DNA from: DATJGF01 sp035495315
Lineage (GTDB): Bacteria > Verrucomicrobiota > Verrucomicrobiia > Limisphaerales > UBA8199
Reading direction: 5' to 3'
DNA length: 64,000 nucleotides
Assembly: GCA_035495315.1 (NCBI GenBank)
Contig: DATJGF010000234.1
Span: forward strand, 38,834 to 102,833
Within the stretch, counting starts at the first letter, position 1. Each line of letters begins with the position of its first letter. The notes below the pieces were generated by a model, which saw only the letters and a program-made list of their open reading frames with translations, did not search any database and had not been told where the DNA came from. This document shows positions 16,610 to 25,118 of this stretch, one piece after another. Made by a program: the position numbers and the translations under genes.

Positions 16610-17875
16610 ATGCCTCCGAAGCGGCAACTTGGTCTAGTGAGCGCCGTCGCTTTGGTGGTGGCCAGCATGATCGGTTCGGGTGTATTTACCACCAGCGGGT
16701 TCCTTTTAAACGATCTCCACACCCCAGCCCGCGTCCTGGCCGTTTGGTTGGGCGGAGGACTGATCGCGTTGTTGGGCGCCCTCAGTTATGGAGCGCTGGC
16801 TCGTCAGTTTCCGGAATCCGGCGGCGAATACGTGTTTTTGATACGAACCGTGCATCCGGCCGCGGGGTATATTGCCGGGTGGGTTTCGCTGCTCGTGGGA
16901 TTCTCCGCTCCATTGGCCGCTGTCGCGCTCGCTTTCGGAGAATACACCAAGCCGTGGCTGCCGGCCAGCATCTCGCCCAAGCTCTCGGGTTCATGCGTAG
17001 TGGCGGCATTCGCGACACTGCATGCTCTCAACGTGCAGCGAGGAGCCTGGGTGCAGAACGGCGCCGTGTTGATCAAGTTGCTCCTGATTGTCGTTTTGGT
17101 CGCGTGGGCGAGTACACACCTCCGCCCGGTTTCCTCACCTCCGGTTGCGGACATTTCTATCGGCAACTTCGCGGTAGCACTGATTTGGGTGTCTTTTAGT
17201 TATTCGGGCTGGAATGCTGCGGCGTACGTGGCCAGCGAAGTCCGTACTCCGGAGCACAACCTGGCGCGCGCAATGGCTCTGGGGACCATAGTGGTAACCC
17301 TGATTTATTTGGCGTTGAATGCGGTATTTGTGTTTGCTGCGCCGGTCGAGCAACTCGCTGGCAAACTTGAGATCGGCCGGGCTGCTGCGTTGGCCTTAGG
17401 GGGGCAGGCGCTGGCCGATTTCGTGACGGCCCTGATCACGTTGGCGCTAGCCACATGCGTCTCCTCGATGATGATGGCCGGACCCAGAATCTATGCTCGC
17501 ATGGCTGACGACCAATGCCTGCCGCGTTGGTTCTGCTTCCCGGCGAACGGTCCACCGCGGCACGCCATTTTGCTGCAGGCAGCCGTGGCGCTGGTCATGT
17601 TGTGGACGGCGACTTTCCAAAACCTGCTGACCTACATCGGTTTTACACTAGGGCTCTGCACGGCAGGCGCAGTAGGAGGTTTGATTCGGCTTCGACTTCA
17701 AACAGGCCAGCAAGTCAAAGTCCCCGGCTGGCCGTGGGTTCCAGTCATTTTCGTGGTTAGTGTTCTGTTAATGAGTGCGTTTGCCGTTGCCCACAAGCCG
17801 GCCGAGAGCGCTGTCGGGATTGCCACTTTGTTCCTCGGCTGGCTGGCATGGCAGCTTCAACGTGCCAAACAGTGA
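16610..17875 (+). CDS. APC-superfamily amino acid permease
   Basis: 421 residues with about 12 hydrophobic segments. TM1 carries the substrate-binding signature GLVSAVALVVASMIGSGVFT (the G-S/G-G-V/I motif of LeuT-fold APC transporters), followed by GGLIALLGALSYGALA (TM2) and FPESGGEYVFL, the usual hydrophilic loop. TM6-like VALIWVSFSYSGWNAAAYVASE also fits APC proteins. It should import an amino acid or related metabolite in symport with a cation; which one is not visible. The start ATG at 16610 precedes MPPKRQLG. The next gene (exported PIMT) begins 21 bp after the stop, so the two are likely cotranscribed. Confidence 0.9.
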   Translation: MPPKRQLGLVSAVALVVASMIGSGVFTTSGFLLNDLHTPARVLAVWLGGGLIALLGALSYGALARQFPESGGEYVFLIRTVHPAAGYIAGWVSLLVGFSAPLAAVALAFGEYTKPWLPASISPKLSGSCVVAAFATLHALNVQRGAWVQNGAVLIKLLLIVVLVAWASTHLRPVSSPPVADISIGNFAVALIWVSFSYSGWNAAAYVASEVRTPEHNLARAMALGTIVVTLIYLALNAVFVFAAPVEQLAGKLEIGRAAALALGGQALADFVTALITLALATCVSSMMMAGPRIYARMADDQCLPRWFCFPANGPPRHAILLQAAVALVMLWTATFQNLLTYIGFTLGLCTAGAVGGLIRLRLQTGQQVKVPGWPWVPVIFVVSVLLMSAFAVAHKPAESAVGIATLFLGWLAWQLQRAKQ

Positions 17876-17896
17876 GTTTTGGCTTATGTTGCGTTT

Positions 17897-18625
17897 ATGA
17901 AACACCAACCCTGGCTAATAGTCGCCTCATTAGGCGCTTTGGTCTTCCTGCCGCGGGAGACAGTGGCTGCCGAGGATGCGCTTGCCATCGCTCGGCAACG
18001 GATGGTGGCAGACCAACTCGCCGGACCTGGCCGCGACATTACCAATGCCCGTGTTCTCGCCGCGATGGCCAAAGTGCCGCGCCACGAATTCGTGCCGCAG
18101 CGACTTCGTGCTCAGGCTTACCTCGATTGTCCCTTGCCCATCGGCCATGACCAGACTATTTCGCAACCGTTTATCGTCGCCTTCATGACCGAACAACTCG
18201 AACCAAGTCCGACCGACAAGGTTCTCGAAATCGGCACCGGCTCAGGGTATCAGGCGGCTGTGCTGGCCGAATTAGTCGCAAAAGTCTACACGATCGAGAT
18301 CATTGAGGCCCTGGCGAAACAGGCGGCGGCGGACCTCAAACGGCTCGGTTACACCAATGTAAGCGTACGCGCGGGTGATGGCTACCAAGGCTGGCCCGAA
18401 GCCGCGCCGTTTGACGCAATTATCGTTACCTGCGCACCAGAGAGAATCCCCGCGCCACTCGTTGAGCAACTCAAGGATGGTGGTCGGATGATTATTCCCG
18501 TTGGCCAGAGATGGGACCAGGAATTAGTCTTACTCCGAAAGCACGGCGACAAGCTTGAGCCTCGCGCCGTGCTGCCGGTTCGGTTCGTGCCAATGACCGG
18601 GCAATCACAAAAACCGGACGGCTGA
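17897..18625 (+). CDS. pcm: Protein-L-isoaspartate O-methyltransferase with signal peptide
   Basis: 242 residues from the ATG at 17897; the upstream ATG at 17879 would place six residues before a typical signal peptide (MKHQPWLIVASLGALVFLPRE...). The methyltransferase follows: FVPQRLRAQAYLDCPLPIGHDQTISQPFIVAFM is the PIMT substrate/SAM entry signature, VLEIGTGSGYQAAVLAE is SAM motif I, and VRAGDGYQGWPEAAPFDAIIVTC and LKDGGRMIIPVG are motifs II/III. PIMT repairs isoaspartate damage using SAM. An exported copy is unusual because SAM is cytoplasmic, so a periplasmic role or membrane-anchored form is possible. Coupled to the permease gene 21 bp upstream. Confidence 0.9.
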   Translation: MKHQPWLIVASLGALVFLPRETVAAEDALAIARQRMVADQLAGPGRDITNARVLAAMAKVPRHEFVPQRLRAQAYLDCPLPIGHDQTISQPFIVAFMTEQLEPSPTDKVLEIGTGSGYQAAVLAELVAKVYTIEIIEALAKQAAADLKRLGYTNVSVRAGDGYQGWPEAAPFDAIIVTCAPERIPAPLVEQLKDGGRMIIPVGQRWDQELVLLRKHGDKLEPRAVLPVRFVPMTGQSQKPDG

Positions 18626-18856
18626 GGCAATAACGCCATTACCGAAACAGAAACAAGCCTTTCGTTGCGAGAAAACTGCGAAACTGCCGGGATTAGCTTT
18701 TCCTGGATGGTCACAAACACCGCTGAAACGGCTCGGCCTCTTCGTTTTGCCATTTTTCGGCTTGCCAGCTTCCTGTAAAAGGATGAGTTTTTTCTTTCGC
18801 TAATCTCGCGAAAGATCGGGCATAGCAGCAGTGTCGCCAATCTTTCAGCGTGGGAT

Positions 18857-18931
18857 GCGCGCTTAGCTCAGCGGAAGAGCACTTCCTTCACACGGAAGGG
18901 GTCGCAGGTTCAAATCCTGCAGCGCGCACCA
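18857..18931 (+). tRNA. tRNA-Val (anticodon CAC), CCA encoded
   Basis: Acceptor stem GCGCGCT/AGCGCGC, D arm with GCTCAGCGGAAGAGC, anticodon arm CTTCC-TTCACAC-GGAAG with anticodon CAC, which reads GTG valine codons, and T arm GCAGG-TTCAAAT-CCTGC. Discriminator A and an encoded CCA at 18929-18931. The 18626-18856 gap before it shows nothing else. Confidence 0.97.
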
Positions 18932-19032
18932 TCCTTCTCCCGCGCCTGTTTGCGGAACTGAGCCCGTGTGGGGTTAAGGTTGGTTTTTTTAATCAAACAA
19001 GCACTCCCCCAACGGTGCCCCATTCCCCACGG

Positions 19033-20484
19033 CTAAGGTGCAAATCTTTGGATCTGGCCATCCTCTTCCCAAGACGACTGAAAGGAACGTGGGAGCCCGT
19101 CCAGTTTCCACTCGTTGCCCACCTTAACCAGGCTTTGAATGCCGTATTTGAGGGGATGTTGAATGTCAAGGGCCTGGCTGACTGCGGAATCGTGGTCGTT
19201 TCTAAATTCCAACTCGACCCGATCCTCGGCCAGAACCTTTTTTGCGACGATTTGGAACCCCTTGTACAGTTGAGCAGCCGCAGCTTTGACAGATTCAAAC
19301 TGTTCCTGCCGGTTCGTGTCGTTAAGCTCCCGCGCCTGGGCTTCAGGGCTTAAGCCAGCAAGCACGTCCTCGTAAGTGCCGTTGAGGTTCGCCCACAACG
19401 TGGTTTCCAAAGCGGCTTCAGGTGTCGCGTAGCCAGAAAAAGCAATCTGGTCCTTCGCGATATAGGCACCCGGCCTATGATCGTCGGGCGCTGCTTGCTG
19501 CCGTTGCGATGCGAGCTGCTGGCGCAGCATTCTGACCTGACCTCGCAGCCTGAGCAATTCGCCCGTGTTTTGATTCGAACGCTCATTGGCCTCTCGGAGG
19601 GAGGCGAGTTGACGTGCGATTTCGTCTCGTTCGTTCTGCAATTGTTGAATTTGCTCAACAAGTGGCACTTGACCTTGTCTGAGGGCTTTTGTCTCGGCGT
19701 GTGCGCTTAACGATTGTCGTGTTTCGTAGAGGCTAATGCCAATTGCGGCGGTGACTGTCGCGATAAGAATAGTTTTTTGCAGGGTGGTCATAGCAACGGC
19801 TTTAGTAGCGGCAATAACTGCCGCGGTGGTGAGAGTGCTTCCAGAAAGTGCGGCGGCGGTAATAGTGGCCGCGAGCGCTGCGGGTGCGGCTTGGACGCCA
19901 TTCGCCGCAATGGCTGAAGTTATGGCTGTTGCTGAAAGGGTCAGGCCTCTTTTGGCGAAGAATCTCCGCAGTTTCTCTGTCGCTCGGTTTATCTGCATCC
20001 TGGCCGCGTCTTCGGTGATTCCCATTGCCGCACCGACCTCTTTCAGGCCCTTGCCATCAAAAAATCGGAGCATAACAGCGTCATGTTCTTTTTGCCCCAG
20101 ATAATTCAGCGCCTCATCCAGCAGCGGGCCTATTTGGTTCCATGCTGAAGAATCCGATTCGCCCGAGTTGGATAATTGTTGCATTTGTGACTCCTGTTCG
20201 CGGAGTTGGCGACGGCGTTGGACTTTCAACGTATCGGCCGACACGTATCGTGTCGTGCGACAGAGCCACCCAATGAGTATTGTCTTTGGACTGAGCGATT
20301 TCGCCTTCCGTGCCAAGATGATGAAAACCGCTTGGGTGATTTCCTCAGCCAGATGAGGGTCGCGCACTTGCCGCACTGCAACCGAATAAACCAAATTGAC
20401 GTGCCGCGATACCAGCGTCGCAAACGCCTGCTCGGAATTGCTTTCAGCATATTCCCGAACCAACGCCATGTCATCGTTCAGCAT
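19033..20484 (-). CDS. ECF-type RNA polymerase sigma factor with membrane-anchored C-terminal domain
   Basis: About 483 residues from the ATG at 20484 (20511 is an alternative). Region 2 (~6-75: LVREYAESNSEQAFATLVSR ... LAEEITQAVFIILARKAKSL) and region 4 (~110-165: LGQKEHDAVMLRFFDGKGLKEVGAAMGITEDAARMQINRATEKL) are intact. After region 4 come an Ala/Thr-rich stretch (~175-225), a transmembrane helix (ILIATVTAAIGISLYETR), a Gln/Arg/Leu-rich coiled coil (~270-330) and a ~120-residue C-terminal domain (AYIAKDQIAFSGYATPEAALETTLW ... LKYGIQSLVKVGNEWKLDGLP) that resembles SnoaL/NTF2-like extensions. No anti-sigma gene is adjacent, so the tail may replace it. Extensions of this type are common in Pedosphaera relatives. 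Confidence 0.9.
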   Translation of the reverse strand: MLNDDMALVREYAESNSEQAFATLVSRHVNLVYSVAVRQVRDPHLAEEITQAVFIILARKAKSLSPKTILIGWLCRTTRYVSADTLKVQRRRQLREQESQMQQLSNSGESDSSAWNQIGPLLDEALNYLGQKEHDAVMLRFFDGKGLKEVGAAMGITEDAARMQINRATEKLRRFFAKRGLTLSATAITSAIAANGVQAAPAALAATITAAALSGSTLTTAAVIAATKAVAMTTLQKTILIATVTAAIGISLYETRQSLSAHAETKALRQGQVPLVEQIQQLQNERDEIARQLASLREANERSNQNTGELLRLRGQVRMLRQQLASQRQQAAPDDHRPGAYIAKDQIAFSGYATPEAALETTLWANLNGTYEDVLAGLSPEAQARELNDTNRQEQFESVKAAAAQLYKGFQIVAKKVLAEDRVELEFRNDHDSAVSQALDIQHPLKYGIQSLVKVGNEWKLDGLPRSFQSSWEEDGQIQRFAP

Positions 20485-20700
20485 GTCATTGATATATGGA
20501 CGCCAAACCAAAAACCGAACAAACTATTTTGCAGATCTTTTGGAACTGAATCTCGGAAATCAACCCCGAATCGTCTCAGGGGCTTGGAGCAGATTGATCG
20601 AAAGCCTTGAGGTAATCTGTCGTCGGAATAAACTTCCGTTAAAATACTTGAATTCATTTCCACACAGGGATGGAGCGAAAACATGTTTAGATCATGATTA

Positions 20701-21183
20701 ATGCTTCTGGGCAGCGTCCTTTGGGCCACTATGCTTGCCAATTCCCAAACTGCTCCTTCAACACTTCCGCCGAGGCAATTGCCCAAAATTGATTACAGGC
20801 CGGCGCTTGAGTTCCAGCGTAATTCATCCAGTCGAACCTTTTACATCGCTGGCAAGCAATACCGAAGCACGATTGACCTGGAAAAGGCCATCGCCGGCCC
20901 GCCATGGAATCCGTCGTCTCCTCTGCCGATCAGTCTGGCTAGGCTAGAGCAGATTGCGCGAACCGAACTGGACAAACTTGTCGGTGATGAATCGAAGTGG
21001 CAGGTCGTCGATTTCCAAATCAGTCGTGCTGCCGGCGGACGGCACTGGTATATCGCAGTAACCCTGGAGCCTGCCGTGCAGGTTGTCGCCGAGTCTTTGC
21101 CCCGAGATTCCTTCACGGCGCTCATCGACCTTTACGGCCGACCCGGAAATATCGCGCAAGTCGCAACGATGATCCTCCGCTGA
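20701..21183 (+). CDS. Secreted small hypothetical protein
   Basis: 160 residues with a short signal peptide (MLLGSVLWATMLANSQT). The mature protein carries a LEFQRNSSSRTFYIAGKQYRS strand pair and ends with a beta-rich part (WQVVDFQISRAAGGRHWYIAVTLEPAVQVV ... DSFTALIDLYGRPGNI). No family recognised. It lies divergent from the ECF sigma gene (216 bp between starts), a place where a sigma-controlled target would be expected, but no promoter match was made. Confidence 0.55.
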   Translation: MLLGSVLWATMLANSQTAPSTLPPRQLPKIDYRPALEFQRNSSSRTFYIAGKQYRSTIDLEKAIAGPPWNPSSPLPISLARLEQIARTELDKLVGDESKWQVVDFQISRAAGGRHWYIAVTLEPAVQVVAESLPRDSFTALIDLYGRPGNIAQVATMILR

Positions 21184-21283
21184 GCTCGCCTCCCTGCAGA
21201 CCCGCAATAACGCTCTTGCAGTCGGCTTAGCTATCGGATGAAATCAGCACGATTGTTAGGCAGACATCAACCGAGTCATCCAG

Positions 21284-22315
21284 ATGAAACCTCCAACACA
21301 GCTTAAACGGCGGCAATTCCTTAAAAATGTTACAACCATTGCCGGCGCCGCCGGTGCGCTGCGCCTGGCGGGTGTTTCCGCTACCTTGCGCGCCTATGGC
21401 CAGGGCGCCGCCAAACCCAAACCCGTCATCCTCACAACCGACATCGGCGATGACATCGACGATACCTGGGCCCTGGGACTCCTTCTGAAATCGCCCGAAC
21501 TCGATTTAAAGCTGGTCCTGGGCGATTTCGGCAAAAGCCAATACCGCTCCAAACTGCTCGGAAAATTTCTGCAAACCGTCCACCATGCCGGTGTCCCGAT
21601 TGGCATCGGCATCGATACCGAGCCTCGCGGCGACGGACCGCAGGCCGGTTGGTTGAAAGATTACGAGCTCAGCTCCTACGCCGGCAAGGTGCGCCAGGAC
21701 GGCGTCCAGGCCCTTATCGATGTCGTGATGAAATCGCCCGAGCCCGTAACCATCATCGCCATCGGCCCGATGCCGAACGTCGCCGCCGCGCTCGAGCGTG
21801 AGCCTAAAATCGCCGAGCGCGCCCGACTGGTCGGAATGTACGGCAGCGTGCGCCGCGGGTACGAGGGCAACAAGAATGTCTCGGCGGAATGGAATGTGAA
21901 GGCCGCGGTCAAGGCGTGCCAGAAAGCACTCGCGGCACCGTGGGACATCACGATCACACCGCTCGATACTTGCGGCCTCGTTACGCTGGAAGGAGAACGC
22001 TATCAGCGGGTCCGCGATTCGAAAGATCTCATCGCGTCCACCATCATCGAGAATTACCGCATTTGGAGCAAAAACAATAAGGCGCCCAGCGATGCCGCCG
22101 AAAAGCATTCCAGCGTGCTGTTCGACACCGTCGCCGTGTACCTCGCGATTAGCCAGGACCTCTGCCGGATGGAGAAACTCGGCATCCGCGTGACCGATGA
22201 CGGCTTCACGCGCATCGACGACCAGGCAAAGCAAATGCAGGTCGCCACCGAATGGAAGAGCCTGGACGGCTACCGCGACTTTTTGGCGGATCGGCTGACC
22301 GGAAAACCAAGTTAG
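21284..22315 (+). CDS. Tat-exported nucleoside hydrolase-like protein
   Basis: 343 residues. The N-terminus has a twin-arginine signal (KRRQFLKNVTTIAGAAGALRLAG), so the enzyme is folded before export. The IUNH signature VILTTDIGDDIDDTWALGLLL (~47-67) supplies the calcium-binding aspartates of the inosine-uridine nucleoside hydrolase fold. Downstream, MPNVAAALEREPKIAERARLVGMYG, AEWNVKAAVKACQKAL (family N-x-x-x-D region, with W in place of the usual residue) and SSVLFDTVAVYLA (the C-terminal D/H site) also fit. These enzymes cleave N-glycosidic bonds of ribonucleosides. Exported versions are frequent in Verrucomicrobiota; substrate unverified. Placed before a convergent FG-GAP gene. Confidence 0.88.
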   Translation: MKPPTQLKRRQFLKNVTTIAGAAGALRLAGVSATLRAYGQGAAKPKPVILTTDIGDDIDDTWALGLLLKSPELDLKLVLGDFGKSQYRSKLLGKFLQTVHHAGVPIGIGIDTEPRGDGPQAGWLKDYELSSYAGKVRQDGVQALIDVVMKSPEPVTIIAIGPMPNVAAALEREPKIAERARLVGMYGSVRRGYEGNKNVSAEWNVKAAVKACQKALAAPWDITITPLDTCGLVTLEGERYQRVRDSKDLIASTIIENYRIWSKNNKAPSDAAEKHSSVLFDTVAVYLAISQDLCRMEKLGIRVTDDGFTRIDDQAKQMQVATEWKSLDGYRDFLADRLTGKPS

Positions 22316-22318
22316 GAG

Positions 22319-22375
22319 CTCTGCGGCTTTCGCGTCTCTTATCCTCTGCGAGTCTCTGCGCCTCTGCGTTAAAGG
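22319..22375. repeat. CTCTGCG-type simple repeat
   Basis: Imperfect tandem of CTCTGCG, GAGTCTCTGCG and CCTCTGCG units between two convergent genes. Same base composition as half of the 13054-13139 element. Only one orientation is present, so no hairpin is expected. Confidence 0.5.
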
Positions 22376-22438
22376 GTCCAATCGAGCGGAATGAGCAGAG
22401 AGATTCGCACGTCGGATCTCGGCCTTTCGGATTTCCCG

Positions 22439-23686
22439 CTACCTCCCTACGTTCTCGTACAGCTTCACATTTCCCGTCGACGCCCCGATGCACGCGATAT
22501 CCGGCTTGCCATCCTCATTGAAATCCTCGATCACGCAGTCCGCGGCAGCTATGCCTCCGTCATCTAAGAGGGTTTTCCGCCAGTGCTCGCCGGCCGCGTC
22601 CTCCGCCTGATAAATCGAAAGCTGGTAACCCTTGCCGCGGAACCCCGCCACAATCTCGTCGCGTCCGTCACCATTCAGGTCGCCTACCGCCAGCGCATGC
22701 CCGTTCTCCATCTTGTCTTCAATCACCACGCGCTTCCAGGCCTGATCCCTGTGGACATAAACCACGACCTGGTTGCCGTGCCACGGCTCGATCGCAACCA
22801 AAATCCGCTCCGTTCCAAGCCGACCCAACCGCACCTCACTGCTTCCGCACAGCGGCCATGGCCGCGGATCCCCGTGCGCCAACTGGGTCGCTGACCACTT
22901 CCCACCAGCGAACTCCAGTCGCTGCAGCCCCGCATAACTGGCCGCCAGCAATTGTTGCCGGCCGCTTCCATCCCAATCCACGGGATTGATCGCGTGCAGC
23001 ACGCCACGTGGTTCGGTCGAGATCGTTTCTCGCGCCCATTTACCAGGCCGATAGAGATAAATCGGGACCGGATCGCCTTCGACCGGCGGGAAACGTTGCC
23101 CAACCATCGGGCCCAATAACAAGACCTTCTTTCCATTCCCTTCCGGATCGATCCAGCGGACGCGGTGGGCCGTTGGCACCCGATCAATCTCCTTAGAGGT
23201 CCACGGTTGCCGCACATCCTTGCCGTGCGTCAGCACCACCACATTGCCGACGCTCTTTTCGGGACTGGTCTCGAACCGGTACGCCAGCACTATTTCGGGA
23301 ATCCCATCCCCATCGATGTCACAGCAAGCGGCGTTCAGCGGTCGCGGAACATCGGTCGCCAGGAAATGCCGTTCCCAAGTCGGGTTCTCAAACCAGGCGA
23401 CCTCGCTGGCCCGTTCATCGATCGCGATTAGGTCCTTTTTGCCGTCGCGGTTCAAATCCGCAGCGACGAGCTGATAACCGAATTTCACTTCCATGCTAAT
23501 GACCTTCTCGCGAAACCGAGGCAGGTCGCCGGCGGGGAGAGAAACGTGGGTAGTCGCTAGCATAAACCCACCATAAGCCATCGCTCTGCCCCATCGCAAC
23601 AGCATCGCGGAGGTCCGGTGTGTTGATTGATGGCCAGATGTTTTCATCATCTGTTTCATCTTTCGCGATACGTGAGGACATTCCAA
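22439..23686 (-). CDS. FG-GAP/VCBS repeat beta-propeller protein
   Basis: 415 residues; the real start may be a later Met (residue 10, 13 or 28), the last placing a signal-like segment (MLLRWGRAMAYGGFMLATT) at the N-terminus. Four FG-GAP calcium motifs are visible: LNRDGKKDLI, IDGDGIPEIV, LNGDGRDEIV and FNEDGKPDIA, each the D-x-N/D-x-D-G type, in a propeller that is probably 7-bladed. Such proteins bind polysaccharides or other proteins outside the cell. It ends a leftward run of four genes (cupin, BASS, ManD-like, FG-GAP), and the gap to the ManD-like gene holds a double hairpin (23717-23756). Confidence 0.85.
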   Translation of the reverse strand: MECPHVSRKMKQMMKTSGHQSTHRTSAMLLRWGRAMAYGGFMLATTHVSLPAGDLPRFREKVISMEVKFGYQLVAADLNRDGKKDLIAIDERASEVAWFENPTWERHFLATDVPRPLNAACCDIDGDGIPEIVLAYRFETSPEKSVGNVVVLTHGKDVRQPWTSKEIDRVPTAHRVRWIDPEGNGKKVLLLGPMVGQRFPPVEGDPVPIYLYRPGKWARETISTEPRGVLHAINPVDWDGSGRQQLLAASYAGLQRLEFAGGKWSATQLAHGDPRPWPLCGSSEVRLGRLGTERILVAIEPWHGNQVVVYVHRDQAWKRVVIEDKMENGHALAVGDLNGDGRDEIVAGFRGKGYQLSIYQAEDAAGEHWRKTLLDDGGIAAADCVIEDFNEDGKPDIACIGASTGNVKLYENVGR

Positions 23687-23716
23687 GCATGAGATCGTTA
23701 GCGGAGCCGCAGCTAT

Positions 23717-23756
23717 GCAGGTTGAAAACCTGCGTTACGGCAGAGTGAAACTCTGC
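23717..23756. repeat. Double hairpin (GCAG...CTGC family)
   Basis: GCAGGTT-GAA-AACCTGC at 23717-23733 and GCAGAGT-GAA-ACTCTGC at 23740-23756 share the loop GAA and the GCAG/CTGC ends while their inner stem bases differ in a compensating way. Same family as 46720-46762, 50969-51010 and 52241-52343. Confidence 0.8.
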
Positions 23757-23779
23757 GCTACTTGCTCGCTACTGGTTCG

Positions 23780-25114
23780 CTATGGCCTGACCGCAGTCCC
23801 ATCTTTTCGCCGCGTCGGCAGCCAGTTCCCCGGCGACTCCGGCAAGGGATACTTCTTCGCCAGCTCTTCATTGAGGTCGACTCCCCACCCGGACGCTTCG
23901 TTCACATGCATGTAGCCGTTCTTCATCGTCGGCAACCCGGGGAAGACCTCTTGCGTCGCGTCGGTAAAATGCACCGATTCCTGGATGCCGAAGTTGTGAA
24001 TCGCCAGGTCAAGGTGCGCATTGGCAGCGTGCCCCACCGGCGAAACATCGGTCGGGCCGTGCCAGGCCGTGCGCACCTGGAACCATTCGGCGAGCGTCGC
24101 GATCTTCCGCGCCGGGGTCAGTCCACCCACTTGCGAAATATGCACGCGAATAAAATCGATCAGGCGCTGCGAAATCAATCCCACCCATTCGTGCGGGTTG
24201 TTGAACAGTTCGCCCATCGCAATCGGCGTGCTCGTCTGCTGCCGGATCATTTTGAAATACTCGTTCGCCTCAGGCGCCAATGGGTCTTCGATGAAAAACG
24301 GCCGGTACCGCTCCAGTTCCTTGCACAGGTTAACCGCCGCAATCGGTTCGATTCGCTCATGCACGTCGTGCAACAGCTCGATCTCGTCGCCAAACTTGTT
24401 CCGGATATGCTCGAACATCTTCGGCACCGCGATCAGATACGGCCGCGCGTCCATGTGTGATTCAACCGGCAAGCCGAAAGATTCCTCCTGAAAATCGGGT
24501 TTTGTCGAAAGATGCGGCGAACCATACCCGCCGAGCTGAATCCGAATATGACGGAAACCGCGCTCGATATTCGCGCGGACACTCTCTTCGAGCTGCGCCA
24601 GGTCGCGTCCGCTCGAATGCGTGTAGCAGTCGACCGCAAAACGACTCTTGCCACCGAGAAGCTGGTACACCGGCATGCCCGCGCGCTTGCCTTTGATATC
24701 CCAAAGCGCCTGGTCCAGCCCGCTCAGCGCATTGTTCAGCACCGGGCCATTCCGCCAGTACGAACTGGTATACGCCGTTTGCCAAATATCCTCGATGTTA
24801 TCGGCGTCGCGTCCGCGGCAGAACGGATCGAGGTATTCGTCAATCGCCGTTTTCACCGGCAGCGGGCGCTGGTTGAACGTCGCACAACCCAGCCCATACA
24901 ATCCCGGCTCACTGGTCTCAACTTTGACCACCACAAAACGGACCTTCTGCGGCGCTGTCAGGATGGCGCGAACCTTCGCGATTTTCAGAGGCCCGAGGCT
25001 TTTCACCGGTTTGGATGCCTCCTGCGACCAGGCTTGGTTCGCGTTTGCAGCAAGTCCGAGGAACGCACCCGCGGCGCTGAGGCCTGTGCCTTTGATCATT
25101 TCGCGTCTGTTCAT
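23780..25114 (-). CDS. Exported enolase-superfamily dehydratase, ManD/RspA-like
   Basis: 444 residues. N-terminus MNRREMIKGTGLSAAGAFLG is a Tat-type signal. The enolase fold follows: N-terminal capping domain (KVRAILTAPQKVRFVVVKVETSEPGLYGLG) and barrel with acidic metal ligands in LLHDVHERIEP (typical of mannonate dehydratase/RspA: H-D-x-H), FFIEDPLAPE, IAMGELFNNPHEW and the C-terminal catalytic area AWHGPTDVSPVGHAANAHLD. RspA/ManD enzymes dehydrate aldonic acids such as D-mannonate; substrate not certain. The gene starts 4 bp after the BASS-transporter stop, so the two are translationally linked. A Tat-exported ManD-like protein is not usual in the characterised family. Confidence 0.85.
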   Translation of the reverse strand: MNRREMIKGTGLSAAGAFLGLAANANQAWSQEASKPVKSLGPLKIAKVRAILTAPQKVRFVVVKVETSEPGLYGLGCATFNQRPLPVKTAIDEYLDPFCRGRDADNIEDIWQTAYTSSYWRNGPVLNNALSGLDQALWDIKGKRAGMPVYQLLGGKSRFAVDCYTHSSGRDLAQLEESVRANIERGFRHIRIQLGGYGSPHLSTKPDFQEESFGLPVESHMDARPYLIAVPKMFEHIRNKFGDEIELLHDVHERIEPIAAVNLCKELERYRPFFIEDPLAPEANEYFKMIRQQTSTPIAMGELFNNPHEWVGLISQRLIDFIRVHISQVGGLTPARKIATLAEWFQVRTAWHGPTDVSPVGHAANAHLDLAIHNFGIQESVHFTDATQEVFPGLPTMKNGYMHVNEASGWGVDLNEELAKKYPLPESPGNWLPTRRKDGTAVRP

Positions 25115-25118
25115 GACA

